Origin: Candidatus Poribacteria bacterium
Lineage (GTDB): Bacteria > Poribacteria > WGA-4E > WGA-3G
NCBI GenBank assembly: GCA_022827185.1
Contig: JAJDTM010000039.1
Location: 1 to 64,000 of the forward strand
Direction: 5' to 3'
DNA: 64,000 nucleotides
Under the pieces are notes generated by a model. It was not told the DNA's origin. It searched no databases and was given only the letters and a program-made list of their open reading frames with translations. The position numbers were made by a program, and so were the translations under genes. This document shows, one piece after another, positions 45,259 to 53,583 of the stretch; the first letter of the stretch is position 1, and each line of letters opens with the position of its first letter.

Positions 45259-46371
45259 ATGAAAACCTATGAATATGAGTTTTATCATCAGTCTAATATG
45301 ATACAGATTGGCAATCTGCTTGACGACTTGCATGACGTGCATGTTCACTTGCTTTTATTGCAGAGGCGTTATTATCGTATGTATGGCAAGTATGCCGGTT
45401 TTGGTCGTATATGCCGTCATATAACAAAGTTAAAGCGAACAACAAAACCGCATTGGAATCAACTGCCGAGTCAAGTTATACAACAAGTTGCCAAACGTAT
45501 TCACCTCGGTTATGAAAAGTTTTTTGATTATCTTAAAGCGAAAAAGAAAGGATTGTCCCCTCGCAAAGTAGGTAAGCCAAAGATAAAGCCGAGACACAAA
45601 TATAACTCATTGACGTTCACTCAATCGGGTTATGAGATTACAGAGAATCGCATTCATATCAAATGTTTAAATAAGACGTTCACTTTTTGGAAACACCGTA
45701 AGTGGACTGGCACGATCAAAACTGTGACGATCAAACGAGATAATGTCGGAGACTACTATTTGTATCTATCGTGTGAAGATTGCGAACCTCCCAAGAAACT
45801 CCCACTGACCAGTCATGAGGCAGGGGTAGATTTCGGTATGAAAACATTTCTCACACTTTCAGACGGCATCAAAATAGAGTCGCCAGAGTTCTATAAACGC
45901 ATGCTAAGTGCTATCCGTTCAGCAAATAAAGCACTCTCCCGAAAGCAAAAAGGTTCAAATGCGTGGTATCGTGCGAAACGACACATCGCTCGTCTCTACA
46001 AGAAAATCGCAGAAAAAAGACGCGATTGGTTTTTCAAACTCGCACTCCGTCTTGTCCGTAGATACGATAGGATTGCGATAGAGACGCTCAACCTTGAAGG
46101 CATGAAAAAACTTTGGGGACGCAAAGTATCTGACCTTGCATTCGGTGAGTTTTCATCAATACTTCAATGGACATGTGCCAAGTATGGCAAAACATTATTG
46201 AAAGCGGGACGGTGGACAGCGACAACAAAGCCTTGCTCTGATTGTGGATACCACAATGCAAACCTAACGCTTTTTGATAGGCAGTGGACATGCCCCGAAT
46301 GTGGTTCTGACCACGATAGAGACATAAACGCTGCTAAAAATATCTTGCAGGCGGGGATACCCGTGACCTAA
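45259..46371 (+). CDS. tnpB: TnpB RNA-guided nuclease
   Basis: This 370-residue protein has the three RuvC acids: Asp191 (GVDFGMKTFLTL), Glu275 (IAIETLNLEGM) and Asp355 (HDRDINAAKNI), and a zinc ribbon CSDCG...CPECG between the last two. Length is typical of TnpB. All catalytic and zinc residues are present, so it may be active. TnpB cuts DNA using an omega-RNA made from the right end of the element. Being without tnpA it depends on a helper in trans for movement. Confidence 0.95.
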   Translation: MKTYEYEFYHQSNMIQIGNLLDDLHDVHVHLLLLQRRYYRMYGKYAGFGRICRHITKLKRTTKPHWNQLPSQVIQQVAKRIHLGYEKFFDYLKAKKKGLSPRKVGKPKIKPRHKYNSLTFTQSGYEITENRIHIKCLNKTFTFWKHRKWTGTIKTVTIKRDNVGDYYLYLSCEDCEPPKKLPLTSHEAGVDFGMKTFLTLSDGIKIESPEFYKRMLSAIRSANKALSRKQKGSNAWYRAKRHIARLYKKIAEKRRDWFFKLALRLVRRYDRIAIETLNLEGMKKLWGRKVSDLAFGEFSSILQWTCAKYGKTLLKAGRWTATTKPCSDCGYHNANLTLFDRQWTCPECGSDHDRDINAAKNILQAGIPVT

Positions 46372-46503
46372 GCCACGATAATGCCGATCTGATTCGGAAT
46401 AATCGCCTGCTGGTGGAGCGATAATAAGACGGTGGACGCTTGAGCAGAAACCGCAGTCGTTATGAAACCGAAGCCCACGCCTTTAGGCGTTGGGTAGTAT
46501 CAC
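46250..46503 (+). ncRNA. Predicted omega-RNA scaffold at the right end of the tnpB element
   Basis: In related elements the 3' part of tnpB and the right end form the omega-RNA, whose guide is the DNA just outside the element. Here the 130 bases after the tnpB stop hold several short inverted pairs and end in the right-end hairpin. The guide would start at about 46504 in the permease gene. Boundaries are by analogy. Confidence 0.45.
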
Positions 46504-47294
46504 ATCAAGTACTCTCGTTCCCTAAAGATTCGGATCGCCAACCACAACAATCCCACCGTCAACAGTACGATTACGAGGAGTGCCACCCCTACAGATGGCG
46601 GCGATTCGCCTAAGAACCCATCAATTTGGTACCGAGGCAGTTTATAATCGGGAAACAGAGCGAAGAGATAGTGTGATATAGAGAGCCGCTTGATCCCCAT
46701 CGGCATGAATTCAGCCGCCGTAATACCTTCCCATCCCATCACAAAGAGCAGACCCAAAAGGACTGGGTACTTGAACTTCGCTGCTAAAACGGTAGCGAGT
46801 GCGCCATACGCTAACAATGTCAATGCGAATGATGCGGTATAACGGAGACTCATACCTATATGATACAGCACATTTTTATCGAGTTTTGCGTGTGTCGCGA
46901 CAATGCCAGTTAAAATCAGATGGGATACCGCTATGATCGCAAGCGTACCCGCGAGGTAAGCTGCGAATTTACTCAGGAGCATCATCGATTTGTGGAGGGG
47001 TCGCATCTGAAGATAGGTCAAGCCTTTACCGTCAATCTCATCGGAAATAATTGCCGTCCCGTAGAAGATCGCGCATAGGTTTGCCAGGAGTCCATACAGG
47101 ATCAGTGTTATCTGCGGGATGAATCCATTGACGCTTACGCTACCGCGTGCCGTGAACCGAAATATGAGCGCAATAACAAGCGATAACGCACACCCGATAA
47201 GAATCAACACAGTTCGCCGACTCCAGAACATTTGGCGCAGCGTCACTTTGAAGAGTGCGAAATAGGCAGGGAATGTGTTTACTTTGGTTGCCAT
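46500..47294 (-). CDS. ABC-2 type permease
   Basis: This 264-residue membrane protein has about six helices and the loop ISDEIDGKGLTYLQMRPLHKSMML, typical of ABC-2 permeases. The stop codon (TGA, 46500-46502) lies at the right end of the tnpB element, so the last residues (REREYLM) may have been touched by the insertion. No ATPase is next to it. The AAAGG before the ATG at 47294 is acceptable. Confidence 0.82.
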   Translation of the reverse strand: MATKVNTFPAYFALFKVTLRQMFWSRRTVLILIGCALSLVIALIFRFTARGSVSVNGFIPQITLILYGLLANLCAIFYGTAIISDEIDGKGLTYLQMRPLHKSMMLLSKFAAYLAGTLAIIAVSHLILTGIVATHAKLDKNVLYHIGMSLRYTASFALTLLAYGALATVLAAKFKYPVLLGLLFVMGWEGITAAEFMPMGIKRLSISHYLFALFPDYKLPRYQIDGFLGESPPSVGVALLVIVLLTVGLLWLAIRIFREREYLM

Positions 47295-47409
47295 CTATAA
47301 CCTTTCAGCGGATAAAAATCTTAAACAATATTAACATTAATTTCTGAGTTTAGCAAGTTTTTTAGGATTATAACGACATCACTGATCTGTTTTTTATTGA
47401 CAGATCCGA

Positions 47410-47439
47410 TTGCAAAATTAAATGTAAATATGTTATGAT
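47410..47439 (+). promoter_or_regulatory. Candidate promoter of the PhyH gene at 47612
   Basis: TTGCAA (47410-47415), 18-nt spacer, TATGAT (47434-47439). The gap upstream also has a small GATCTG/CAGATC hairpin at about 47380-47406. Confidence 0.4.
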
Positions 47440-47520
47440 ACTCTATCAATAATGAGATTTGCTGACGTTAAGGGAACCTTATATATGTTTCCGAGGTTTT
47501 CTACCCTTTTTAGCCTAAGA

Positions 47521-47611
47521 TCGCAAGCCTGTAATGAAATGGAAGGCGATTCTACGGAGAGGCGCGTCAATTCTAAACCCGCTTTAACGAACCGCAAGGA
47601 AAATTAAAAAA
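47521..47611 (+). promoter_or_regulatory. Repeated leader element, copy 1 (before PhyH)
   Basis: This leader, with TACGGAGA, then GAACCGCAAGG and AAATTAAAAAAATG, matches two tandem copies before the FAH-family gene at 51276. It provides the Shine-Dalgarno (AAGGAAA) of the gene. It may be a mobile or recombining 5' UTR. Confidence 0.65.
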
Positions 47612-48463
47612 ATGAATCAGCATGATTTCACTGTCACCGATTCAGAGATTAGTTTTTTTGAGACGTTCGGTTATCTCAGTTTTCCACAACTGATGGCAGA
47701 CCGGATTACAGCGATCCAAGACGCTTTTGAGACTGTTTGGAAAGAAAGAGGCGGCGGACATGACGGTAAACCGCACGAAGGCACAGCACGCTCCTGTATC
47801 GTCCCGTTCATCGATCAGAGCGAAGAGTTGTCATCACTGCTGGATGACCCGCGGATTTTGGCGATTGCGAAAGCACTCCTCGGCGATGATTTCAACTACA
47901 TGGGAAGCGACGGTAATTTCTACGTCGGCGATACCGGATGGCACTCGGATGGCGGACATAAGTTGGAAGATCCGAGGCATATTAAAATTGCGTTCTATCT
48001 CGACCCACTGACTCGCCACACCGGCGCGCTCCGTGTCATTCCAGGGAGCCATCTCTTTGGGGATAATTATGCCGATGCATTGTCTCAGCGAGTTGGCAAG
48101 AGCCAAGAGTTATGGGAAATGCACGGGAAAGATGTTCCGGCAACAGTCTTTGAGACGACGCCCGGCGATCTGGTACTCTTTAACCATAACACGAAACACG
48201 CCGCTTTCGGCGGTGGCACGCGGCGACGGATGTTTACGATGAACCTCTGTCAACGGTATCCCGATGACAAAATAGATGCACTACAGGCATATATCGCTGG
48301 ATCCGCACGTTTCTGGATCGACCGAAAATACGGCGAGAAAATGATACGGACTGCGACACCGGAGCGATGGATTCATCTTGAACAGGTGCGGGCAAACGAT
48401 GAGCATCTCGCGGAACTCTCACGCCAAGCGCAGGAGCGGATGAGTGAACCCTCACGGGGTTAA
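47612..48463 (+). CDS. PhyH-type Fe(II)/2-oxoglutarate oxygenase
   Basis: This 283-residue protein has the N-terminal FFETFGYLSFPQLM, the iron-binding WHSDGGH (HxD), GALRVIPGSH and a late NHNTKHAAFGGGTRRRMF, which supplies the distal His and Arg. It is less like the other two PhyH members in the window and may belong to another branch. The last 12 bases overlap the convergent isomerase gene at 48452. It is preceded by the repeated leader. Confidence 0.88.
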   Translation: MNQHDFTVTDSEISFFETFGYLSFPQLMADRITAIQDAFETVWKERGGGHDGKPHEGTARSCIVPFIDQSEELSSLLDDPRILAIAKALLGDDFNYMGSDGNFYVGDTGWHSDGGHKLEDPRHIKIAFYLDPLTRHTGALRVIPGSHLFGDNYADALSQRVGKSQELWEMHGKDVPATVFETTPGDLVLFNHNTKHAAFGGGTRRRMFTMNLCQRYPDDKIDALQAYIAGSARFWIDRKYGEKMIRTATPERWIHLEQVRANDEHLAELSRQAQERMSEPSRG

Positions 48464-49282
48464 CGCCTGTTGCCATGTTTGCCGAACAAACGCAATGGAT
48501 TCCGTGAAGCCCGCTTCTCCTGAACGACTCGCTTCCTCAATACTGAGCCAACCGTCATAACCCGCTTGTCTCATGCGAGAGAAGACTTGCAGAATCGGTG
48601 AGGCACCCGTACCGACACGGACAGGCGCAAATACACGGACTTCACGCAGGTCGAAGATATGGACAACAACGATGCGGTGGACAATCTGCTCCAGCAGTGT
48701 GAGTACGTCTTCACCTAAGACAAGTGGGTTCGCAGTGTCGAAACAGACCCCGAGCGGTGTGTCGGAAAGCGCATCTAAGATCTCTAAGAAGATCTCTGTC
48801 GGTTGTGAGAAATCCCAGTAATCCCACGGCGCGCCTTTGGTGTGATTTTCGTATGCAAGTGTGATATTCTGTTTTTCCGCTGCGTCAAGTGCACGCCGGA
48901 ATCCGTCTGTTACCCATCGCACGCCTGCTGCACGGTCAGTGCCGGGATGGTTTTGCCCTGCTGTCACACGGATGAATTTCGCGCCCAACGCTTTCGCCAA
49001 GGCAATATCCGCCTTCAGGTCTGTTAATTCTTGGGCGCGTTGGCCCGCGTCGGGATGCGTGAAGTCAGAATAGCAGGCAAGCATACACGGAATTATGTTA
49101 TGTTTTTCAAGCGAGGCGCGTGTCCGCTTTATCGTTGCCGCGTCACGCTTGGGGAAGAATTTGATACTAAAATCAACTGCATCTAACCCTAATTCTGCAC
49201 CGAATTGAATCCAATCGGCGATAGTGCTTTTCCCTGTGAAGATGTCGTCATAAAGAGAGACCGGAAGGCAGCTAAGTTTCAT
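48452..49282 (-). CDS. Sugar phosphate isomerase/epimerase (AP endonuclease 2-like)
   Basis: This 276-residue TIM-barrel protein contains LGLDAVDFSIKFFP, KFIRVTAGQNHPG, ITLAYENHTKG with the metal-binding Glu, GVCFDTANPLVLGED and WLSIEEASRSGEAGF. These are typical of sugar phosphate isomerases/epimerases. The ATG at 49282 has AAGGG 8 bases upstream. It is convergent with, and overlaps, the PhyH gene by 12 bases. Confidence 0.9.
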   Translation of the reverse strand: MKLSCLPVSLYDDIFTGKSTIADWIQFGAELGLDAVDFSIKFFPKRDAATIKRTRASLEKHNIIPCMLACYSDFTHPDAGQRAQELTDLKADIALAKALGAKFIRVTAGQNHPGTDRAAGVRWVTDGFRRALDAAEKQNITLAYENHTKGAPWDYWDFSQPTEIFLEILDALSDTPLGVCFDTANPLVLGEDVLTLLEQIVHRIVVVHIFDLREVRVFAPVRVGTGASPILQVFSRMRQAGYDGWLSIEEASRSGEAGFTESIAFVRQTWQQALTP

Positions 49283-49378
49283 TTTTATTTCCCTTCAGTG
49301 AAGTAAGTTACACTATCCTAACAGCATATCTCGAATTTTTCAAGAGTTTAGGTCTACGCATCAGGGGTATTATTTAGG

Positions 49379-49408
49379 TTGACATTACGCTACCCCCGCG
49401 CGTATAAT
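49379..49408 (+). promoter_or_regulatory. Strong housekeeping promoter of the APS kinase unit
   Basis: TTGACA (49379-49384), 18-nt spacer and perfect TATAAT (49403-49408). Directly downstream comes ATATATTATCAGATCCGATAAT, an imperfect inverted repeat (ATTATC...GATAAT) that could be an operator. Confidence 0.75.
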
Positions 49409-49489
49409 AATATATTATCAGATCCGATAATAGAGGTACGTTAGGAACCTCAATTTTTGATTTCTTAAAATATGTGAGGAATAATCGAA

Positions 49490-50107
49490 TTGGCTCAACA
49501 GAAAGCTACTAATATTACGTGGCACGAAGCAGTTGTCACGGCAGAAGATAGAGAAAAATTACTGAATCAGAAAGGCTGTGTGATTTGGTTCACCGGACTC
49601 TCCGGCTCAGGTAAATCGACATTAGCCAACGCAGTTGGACAAGTATTACACCAACAGCAACACCACACTTACGTCTTAGACGGCGATAATGTCCGGCACG
49701 GACTCAACAAGAACTTGGGCTTCTCACCCGCGGATCGTGAGGAAAACATCCGCCGTATCGGTGAAGTCGCCAAACTCTTTGCCGATGCAGGCACAATCGT
49801 TTTGACAGCCTTCATCTCACCCTACCGCACCGATAGGGATCAGGCAAGAGCACTCATCGCTGACGGTAGATTCGTTGAAGTTTTCGTCGACTGCCCACTT
49901 GAGGTCTGCGAGGAACGGGATACGAAAGGCTTATACAAGAAAGCGCGCGCCGGAGAGATTAAGGAATTTACAGGGATCAGCGCGCCTTATGAACCACCTC
50001 TGAATCCGGAGGTCACAGTGAACACCGCAGCACTCTCGATTGAAGAATGCGCACAAGCAGTTGTCATGGTGCTTATCAAAGCAGGCTTAGTCCCGGCTGG
50101 AAACTAA
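49490..50107 (+). CDS. cysC: Adenylylsulfate kinase
   Basis: This 205-residue protein has Walker A GLSGSGKST (residues 35-43), DGDNVRHGLNKNLGFSPADREENIRR and ISPYRTDRDQAR, the APS- and ATP-binding elements of CysC. It turns APS into PAPS for sulfate assimilation or sulfotransferases. The start is a TTG at 49490 with GAGGA 9 bases upstream; no ATG or GTG is in a suitable place. cysD/N are not adjacent. The PhyH gene at 50152 follows 44 bases later and is probably in the same transcript. Confidence 0.95.
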   Translation: MAQQKATNITWHEAVVTAEDREKLLNQKGCVIWFTGLSGSGKSTLANAVGQVLHQQQHHTYVLDGDNVRHGLNKNLGFSPADREENIRRIGEVAKLFADAGTIVLTAFISPYRTDRDQARALIADGRFVEVFVDCPLEVCEERDTKGLYKKARAGEIKEFTGISAPYEPPLNPEVTVNTAALSIEECAQAVVMVLIKAGLVPAGN

Positions 50108-50151
50108 GGCATCAGAAAGCACCGCTCTCGATATTACAAAAGGGCACAGCA

Positions 50152-50970
50152 ATGGAATCGGTCCTTAGAGATTTCAATGAAAATGGATTCTCTATTTTAA
50201 CAGGTATTTTGGAATCGGAGACGCTTGAAGCCGTCAAACACGAATGTGAGGCGTTAGTCAATCAACTCGCGTTGCAACGGCAATCAGACGGTAAACTGAC
50301 GCATACGTATTCCGACGCGCCTTTTGAAACCCGATTGATTCGGATTTATGAAAATTACCCCGATGAAAACCCGACAATCTTTCGTCCAGAACTGCATCGT
50401 GAGGGATTTTTCGGGGTGTTCGCACACCCAATTTTACTTGAACTTGCAGGTGTTATCTTAGGTCCAGAGATCCGATTGTATCCAAACTATTCCGTCCGCC
50501 CTAAACTCCCTGAGAACAAACGCACAGAGGTGTTGTGGCATCAAGACGCTGGCTATACTTCAAAGGAAGCGGACATCTTACGGATGATGAACGTTTGGGC
50601 ACCTTTGGTGCCGGTTAACATTGAAAACGGGTGCATGGAATTCATTCCCGGAAGCCACAAGTGGGGTGTCGTTCCACACGAAAAAGACGAATACTATCTA
50701 CGCATCCACGACGACTATATCAAACCGGTTGAGTCAGATGCTGTATCCATTGAGATCGTACCAGGAGATGTCGTTATCTTCAGTAACCTACTGTTTCACC
50801 GTGGGTTACCAAACCGCGCTGGACACGTCCGATGGAGCCTCGATTTCCGTTATCAAGATGCCAGGCAACCGACACTCCGAACAACACAAGGGCATCTGCT
50901 CAGTTCAGAAACTACGCCAGACGCGGTTGTAATGGACGCTAAAACGTGGGCACAACTCGAATTTTCCTAA
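50152..50970 (+). CDS. PhyH-type Fe(II)/2-oxoglutarate oxygenase
   Basis: This 272-residue protein starts at 50152 (AAAAGGG upstream) and has DFNENGFSILTGIL, the HxD motif in LWHQDAGYTS, the distal His in LFHRGLPNRA and Arg in VRWSLDFRYQD. It is the closest relative within the window of the PhyH at 30000. Position after cysC suggests a sulfated or sulfonated substrate, as for taurine-type dioxygenases, but that is only inference. Confidence 0.9.
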   Translation: MESVLRDFNENGFSILTGILESETLEAVKHECEALVNQLALQRQSDGKLTHTYSDAPFETRLIRIYENYPDENPTIFRPELHREGFFGVFAHPILLELAGVILGPEIRLYPNYSVRPKLPENKRTEVLWHQDAGYTSKEADILRMMNVWAPLVPVNIENGCMEFIPGSHKWGVVPHEKDEYYLRIHDDYIKPVESDAVSIEIVPGDVVIFSNLLFHRGLPNRAGHVRWSLDFRYQDARQPTLRTTQGHLLSSETTPDAVVMDAKTWAQLEFS

Positions 50971-50976
50971 ATTGGA

Positions 50977-51093
50977 TAGGATTTACGCATTTCCTCTTAA
51001 AGTTCTCCTACCCCCCTGATAAGGGGGGATAAAGGGGGGTTGGGGATTAAAACTAAAAAATCTACCATCGCGTGCTAAATTTGCGTAAGTCCT
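50977..51093. mobile_element. MITE family 2 copy with CCCCCTGATAAGGGGG-type core
   Basis: Ends are TAGGATTTACGCA (left) and TGCGTAAGTCCT (right), inverted. The core holds ACCCCCCTGATAAGGGGGG followed by ATAAAGGGGGGTTGGGG. It lies 183 bases before the FAH-family start and borders the duplicated leader. Confidence 0.8.
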
Positions 51094-51099
51094 GTAAAC

Positions 51100-51275
51100 A
51101 AGAGAGCGTAGCTTGAAACGAAGTGAAAAGCGGATATACGGAGAAGCACGATCTTGCTCAAACCGTCCACACCGAACCGCAAGGAAATTTAAAAAAACGA
51201 AGTGGAAAGCGGATATACGGAGAAGCACGGTCTTGTTCAAACGCTCCATACCGAACCGCAAGGAAATTTAAAAAA
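51100..51275 (+). promoter_or_regulatory. Repeated leader element, copies 2 and 3 in tandem
   Basis: Two units with a period of 79 bases (AACGAAGTG at 51117 and 51196) each end in GAACCGCAAGGAAATTTAAA. Copy 2 runs into AAAACG, copy 3 into the ATG of the FAH-family gene. The upstream frame through both copies is open by chance and gave a false longer start. Confidence 0.75.
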
Positions 51276-52229
51276 ATGAAATTAATTCAGTTTCACCTAC
51301 CTAATTTAGGCAAACGGGTCGGAATTGTCACTCGTGATGAGGAAGTAATTGACGTAACGAGCGAGGAATCTTCCGGTGTATTAGAAGTCTTAGCACTCGC
51401 ACATCGCGAACAGGTCAGCCTTGGGGTCATACTCGCAGACATTCAAGAGAAGGTCGCCACACCCGCGCCGATGCAATTCAATGCATTTTCGGATGAAGAA
51501 GCGACCTCAACCGAGCCTGAAGGTCTGACACTCAAAAAATTGGACGTCGCACCTGATGAAAATGTGCCACATCTCCTACCACCGATCGATCCGCCCGAAG
51601 TCTGGGGGTGCGGTGTAACCTACAAACGCAGCGCAGATATGCGAGACGACGACTCCGAACAGGACATCTACAGTCGCGTCTATCACGCGGACCGTCCTGA
51701 AATATTCTTCAAAGCGACACCTTCACGCTGCGTCGGTCCGAACGGTTTTATCGGCATCCGAAGCGATTCTAAACTCACAGCAACAGAACCTGAACTTGCC
51801 TATATCCTCGATGACAATGGAGAAATCGTCGGGTATACCCTCTGCAATGATGTATCCGCATGGGACATTGAACGCGACAATCCACTCTACCTCCCACAAT
51901 CTAAAGTCTTTTATGGATGCTGTGCACTCGGTCCGATGTTTCTCACACCCTCTGAAGTAGACGACCCGTACAATCTCGAAATGCAGTGCACCGTTCTTCG
52001 GGATGCAGATGTCATCTACCAAGGTGAAGTGAATACCTCCCAAATCAATTGGAAATTTGAACAACTCACTGAATTTTTGATGCGGGATAACCCAATTCCG
52101 CTCGGCACCGTTGTCTCAACAGGCACCGGTATCATCGTTCCGAACGATCTACCGCTTGCTGCAGGCGACATTGTTCAGATAGAAATTGAGGAATTCGGCA
52201 CGCTGTCAAACCCTGTTAAGCAGCTTTAG
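51276..52229 (+). CDS. Fumarylacetoacetate hydrolase (FAH) family protein
   Basis: This 317-residue protein has an N-terminal small domain and the FAH core: PPEVWGCGVTYKRSADMR, PEIFFKATPSRCVGPNG, EPELAYILDDNGEIVGYTLCNDVSAWDIERDNPLY and VSTGTGIIVPNDLPLAAGDIVQIEIE. The E-x-E type metal ligands are present in the TEPELA area. Related enzymes act on 2-keto-3-deoxy sugar acids (arabonate/xylonate dehydratase) or hydrolyse diketo acids. It is followed after 12 bp by a DSD1-family PLP enzyme. Confidence 0.9.
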   Translation: MKLIQFHLPNLGKRVGIVTRDEEVIDVTSEESSGVLEVLALAHREQVSLGVILADIQEKVATPAPMQFNAFSDEEATSTEPEGLTLKKLDVAPDENVPHLLPPIDPPEVWGCGVTYKRSADMRDDDSEQDIYSRVYHADRPEIFFKATPSRCVGPNGFIGIRSDSKLTATEPELAYILDDNGEIVGYTLCNDVSAWDIERDNPLYLPQSKVFYGCCALGPMFLTPSEVDDPYNLEMQCTVLRDADVIYQGEVNTSQINWKFEQLTEFLMRDNPIPLGTVVSTGTGIIVPNDLPLAAGDIVQIEIEEFGTLSNPVKQL

Positions 52230-52241
52230 GAGACACCGTCA

Positions 52242-53351
52242 ATGAACACAAACGAACCATTTATCGGTATGCACAAAACGGAATTAGATACACCGGCACT
52301 GCTGATTGATCTGGACAAAATGGAAGCCAACATAGAGACGATGGCGAACTACTTCAGCACAGTCAACGCCGATCTGAGACCGCACGTGAAAACGCATAAA
52401 ACACCGATCATCTCACACAAACAGATTGCAGCGGGTGCCATCGGTGTTACCTGCGCAAAACTCGGAGAAGCAGAAGCCGTGATTCACGCTGGCATCCGAG
52501 ATGTACTGATCGCCAACCAGATCGTCGGTCCGCATAAAATTGCAAGGCTCATCAATCTCGCGAAACATTCGGAGATTATGATTGCAGTAGACAATTCACA
52601 GAACGTACAAGCCATCTCTGAGGCAGCTGCTGCCAAAGGCGCAACTGTTAGAATGTTAATAGAAGTGAACATTGGCATGGACAGGTGCGGCGTTGAACCC
52701 GGAAAACCCGCCCTCGAATTGGCGGAACAGATACGTCGGAGCCCGAACTTGATTTTTGAAGGGTTAATGGGCTATGAGGGACACACCGTCGCGAAGCCAG
52801 ATCGAACAGAACGCGATACCGCCACACGCGAAGCGATGCAACACCTTGTGGACGCGAAACACTATCTCGAAAAGCAAGGCGTAGAGGTCTCCATCATGAG
52901 CGGCGGTGGCACCGGCACCTTTAATATTACTGGAAGTATCCCAGAGATGACAGAGGTACAGGCAGGTTCTTACGTCTTCATGGATTCCACCTACCGAAAT
53001 GTCCAAGGGGTCGGCGACCAGTTCGACTGTTCGTTGTCGGTTTTGGCAACCGTCGTGAGCCGTCCAAGCGCAGATCGAATGATTGTGGATACAGGTTTGA
53101 AAGTGCTCGCAAAAGAGTTCGGTATCCCACAACCCGTTGGTGTAAATGGAATAGAAATGACTGGACTTTCCGAGGAACACGGAAAAATGTTGGTGTCCGA
53201 TGAGAACTTCTCCCTCAAACCGGGGGATAAACTTGAAATTTTACCATCGCACTGTTGTACCACGGTAAATCTACACGACAGATACTACGGCATCCGTAAC
53301 GGGATTGTAGAATCCGTATGGGACATCGCAGCAAGAGGAAAAGCACAGTAA
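52242..53351 (+). CDS. DSD1-family PLP enzyme (D-threonine aldolase / D-serine dehydratase-like)
   Basis: This 369-residue protein has LDTPALLIDLDKMEAN, then RPHVKTHKTP, where the Lys binds PLP, the VNIGMDRCGVEPG strand and the C-terminal zinc site LPSHCCTTVNLHD (His-x-Cys). This is the alanine-racemase-like fold III group that includes D-threonine aldolase and D-3-hydroxyaspartate aldolase. GGAG lies 8 bases upstream. The operon with FAH suggests breakdown of a hydroxy-amino acid or sugar acid, with substrate open. Confidence 0.9.
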   Translation: MNTNEPFIGMHKTELDTPALLIDLDKMEANIETMANYFSTVNADLRPHVKTHKTPIISHKQIAAGAIGVTCAKLGEAEAVIHAGIRDVLIANQIVGPHKIARLINLAKHSEIMIAVDNSQNVQAISEAAAAKGATVRMLIEVNIGMDRCGVEPGKPALELAEQIRRSPNLIFEGLMGYEGHTVAKPDRTERDTATREAMQHLVDAKHYLEKQGVEVSIMSGGGTGTFNITGSIPEMTEVQAGSYVFMDSTYRNVQGVGDQFDCSLSVLATVVSRPSADRMIVDTGLKVLAKEFGIPQPVGVNGIEMTGLSEEHGKMLVSDENFSLKPGDKLEILPSHCCTTVNLHDRYYGIRNGIVESVWDIAARGKAQ

Positions 53352-53386
53352 ATTGTAGCACAAACTTTATGAAGTTTAAGAAAATA

Positions 53387-53467
53387 TTTCGGTAATTCTA
53401 TACTTTCCCCAGGTCCGGTAGGTGCGGTTTGGAACCGCACCGGACTTCCCCAAGAAATTACCGAATT
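53387..53467. repeat. Long hairpin repeat (81 bp) with CCGGTAGGTGCGG core
   Basis: The outer arms TTCGGTAATT / AATTACCGAA and inner arms TCCGGTAGGTGCGGTT / AACCGCACCGGA form one long imperfect stem. It uses the same core as MITE family 1 but has other ends. Confidence 0.7.
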
Positions 53468-53583
53468 AATAAATTATTCTTCATTTAGTTTGTGGCTTAT
53501 GCGTCGCAAACTAAAAGTTTACGCTACAAGTGTAAACCCTTTAAGCATATCCGACCATAAAATTAAAATAGGAGATAAATTCG

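Larger units (their letters stand above)
45057..46503 (+). mobile_element. IS605-type element carrying only tnpB
   Basis: TTAC (45053-45056) is followed by the left end, in which AAAG stands directly before the hairpin CCCAATGC...GCTTTGGG (45075-45094). The right end has the similar hairpin CCCACGCCTTTAGGCGTTGGG (46474-46494). TTAC and AAAG match the target and guide bases known from IS608-like elements. The exact right end (46503 or 46508) is not certain. There is no tnpA. Confidence 0.7.

Noticed and set aside
50047..50151. A longer start of the PhyH gene overlapping cysC
   Set aside because: The extension is out of family and overlaps the cysC gene by 61 bases; the ATG at 50152 has an AAAAGGG site.
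51123..51275. A 51-codon N-terminal extension of the FAH-family protein
   Set aside because: It is made of the duplicated leader element; the ATG at 51276 is preceded by AAGGAAA and matches the usual start of the family.
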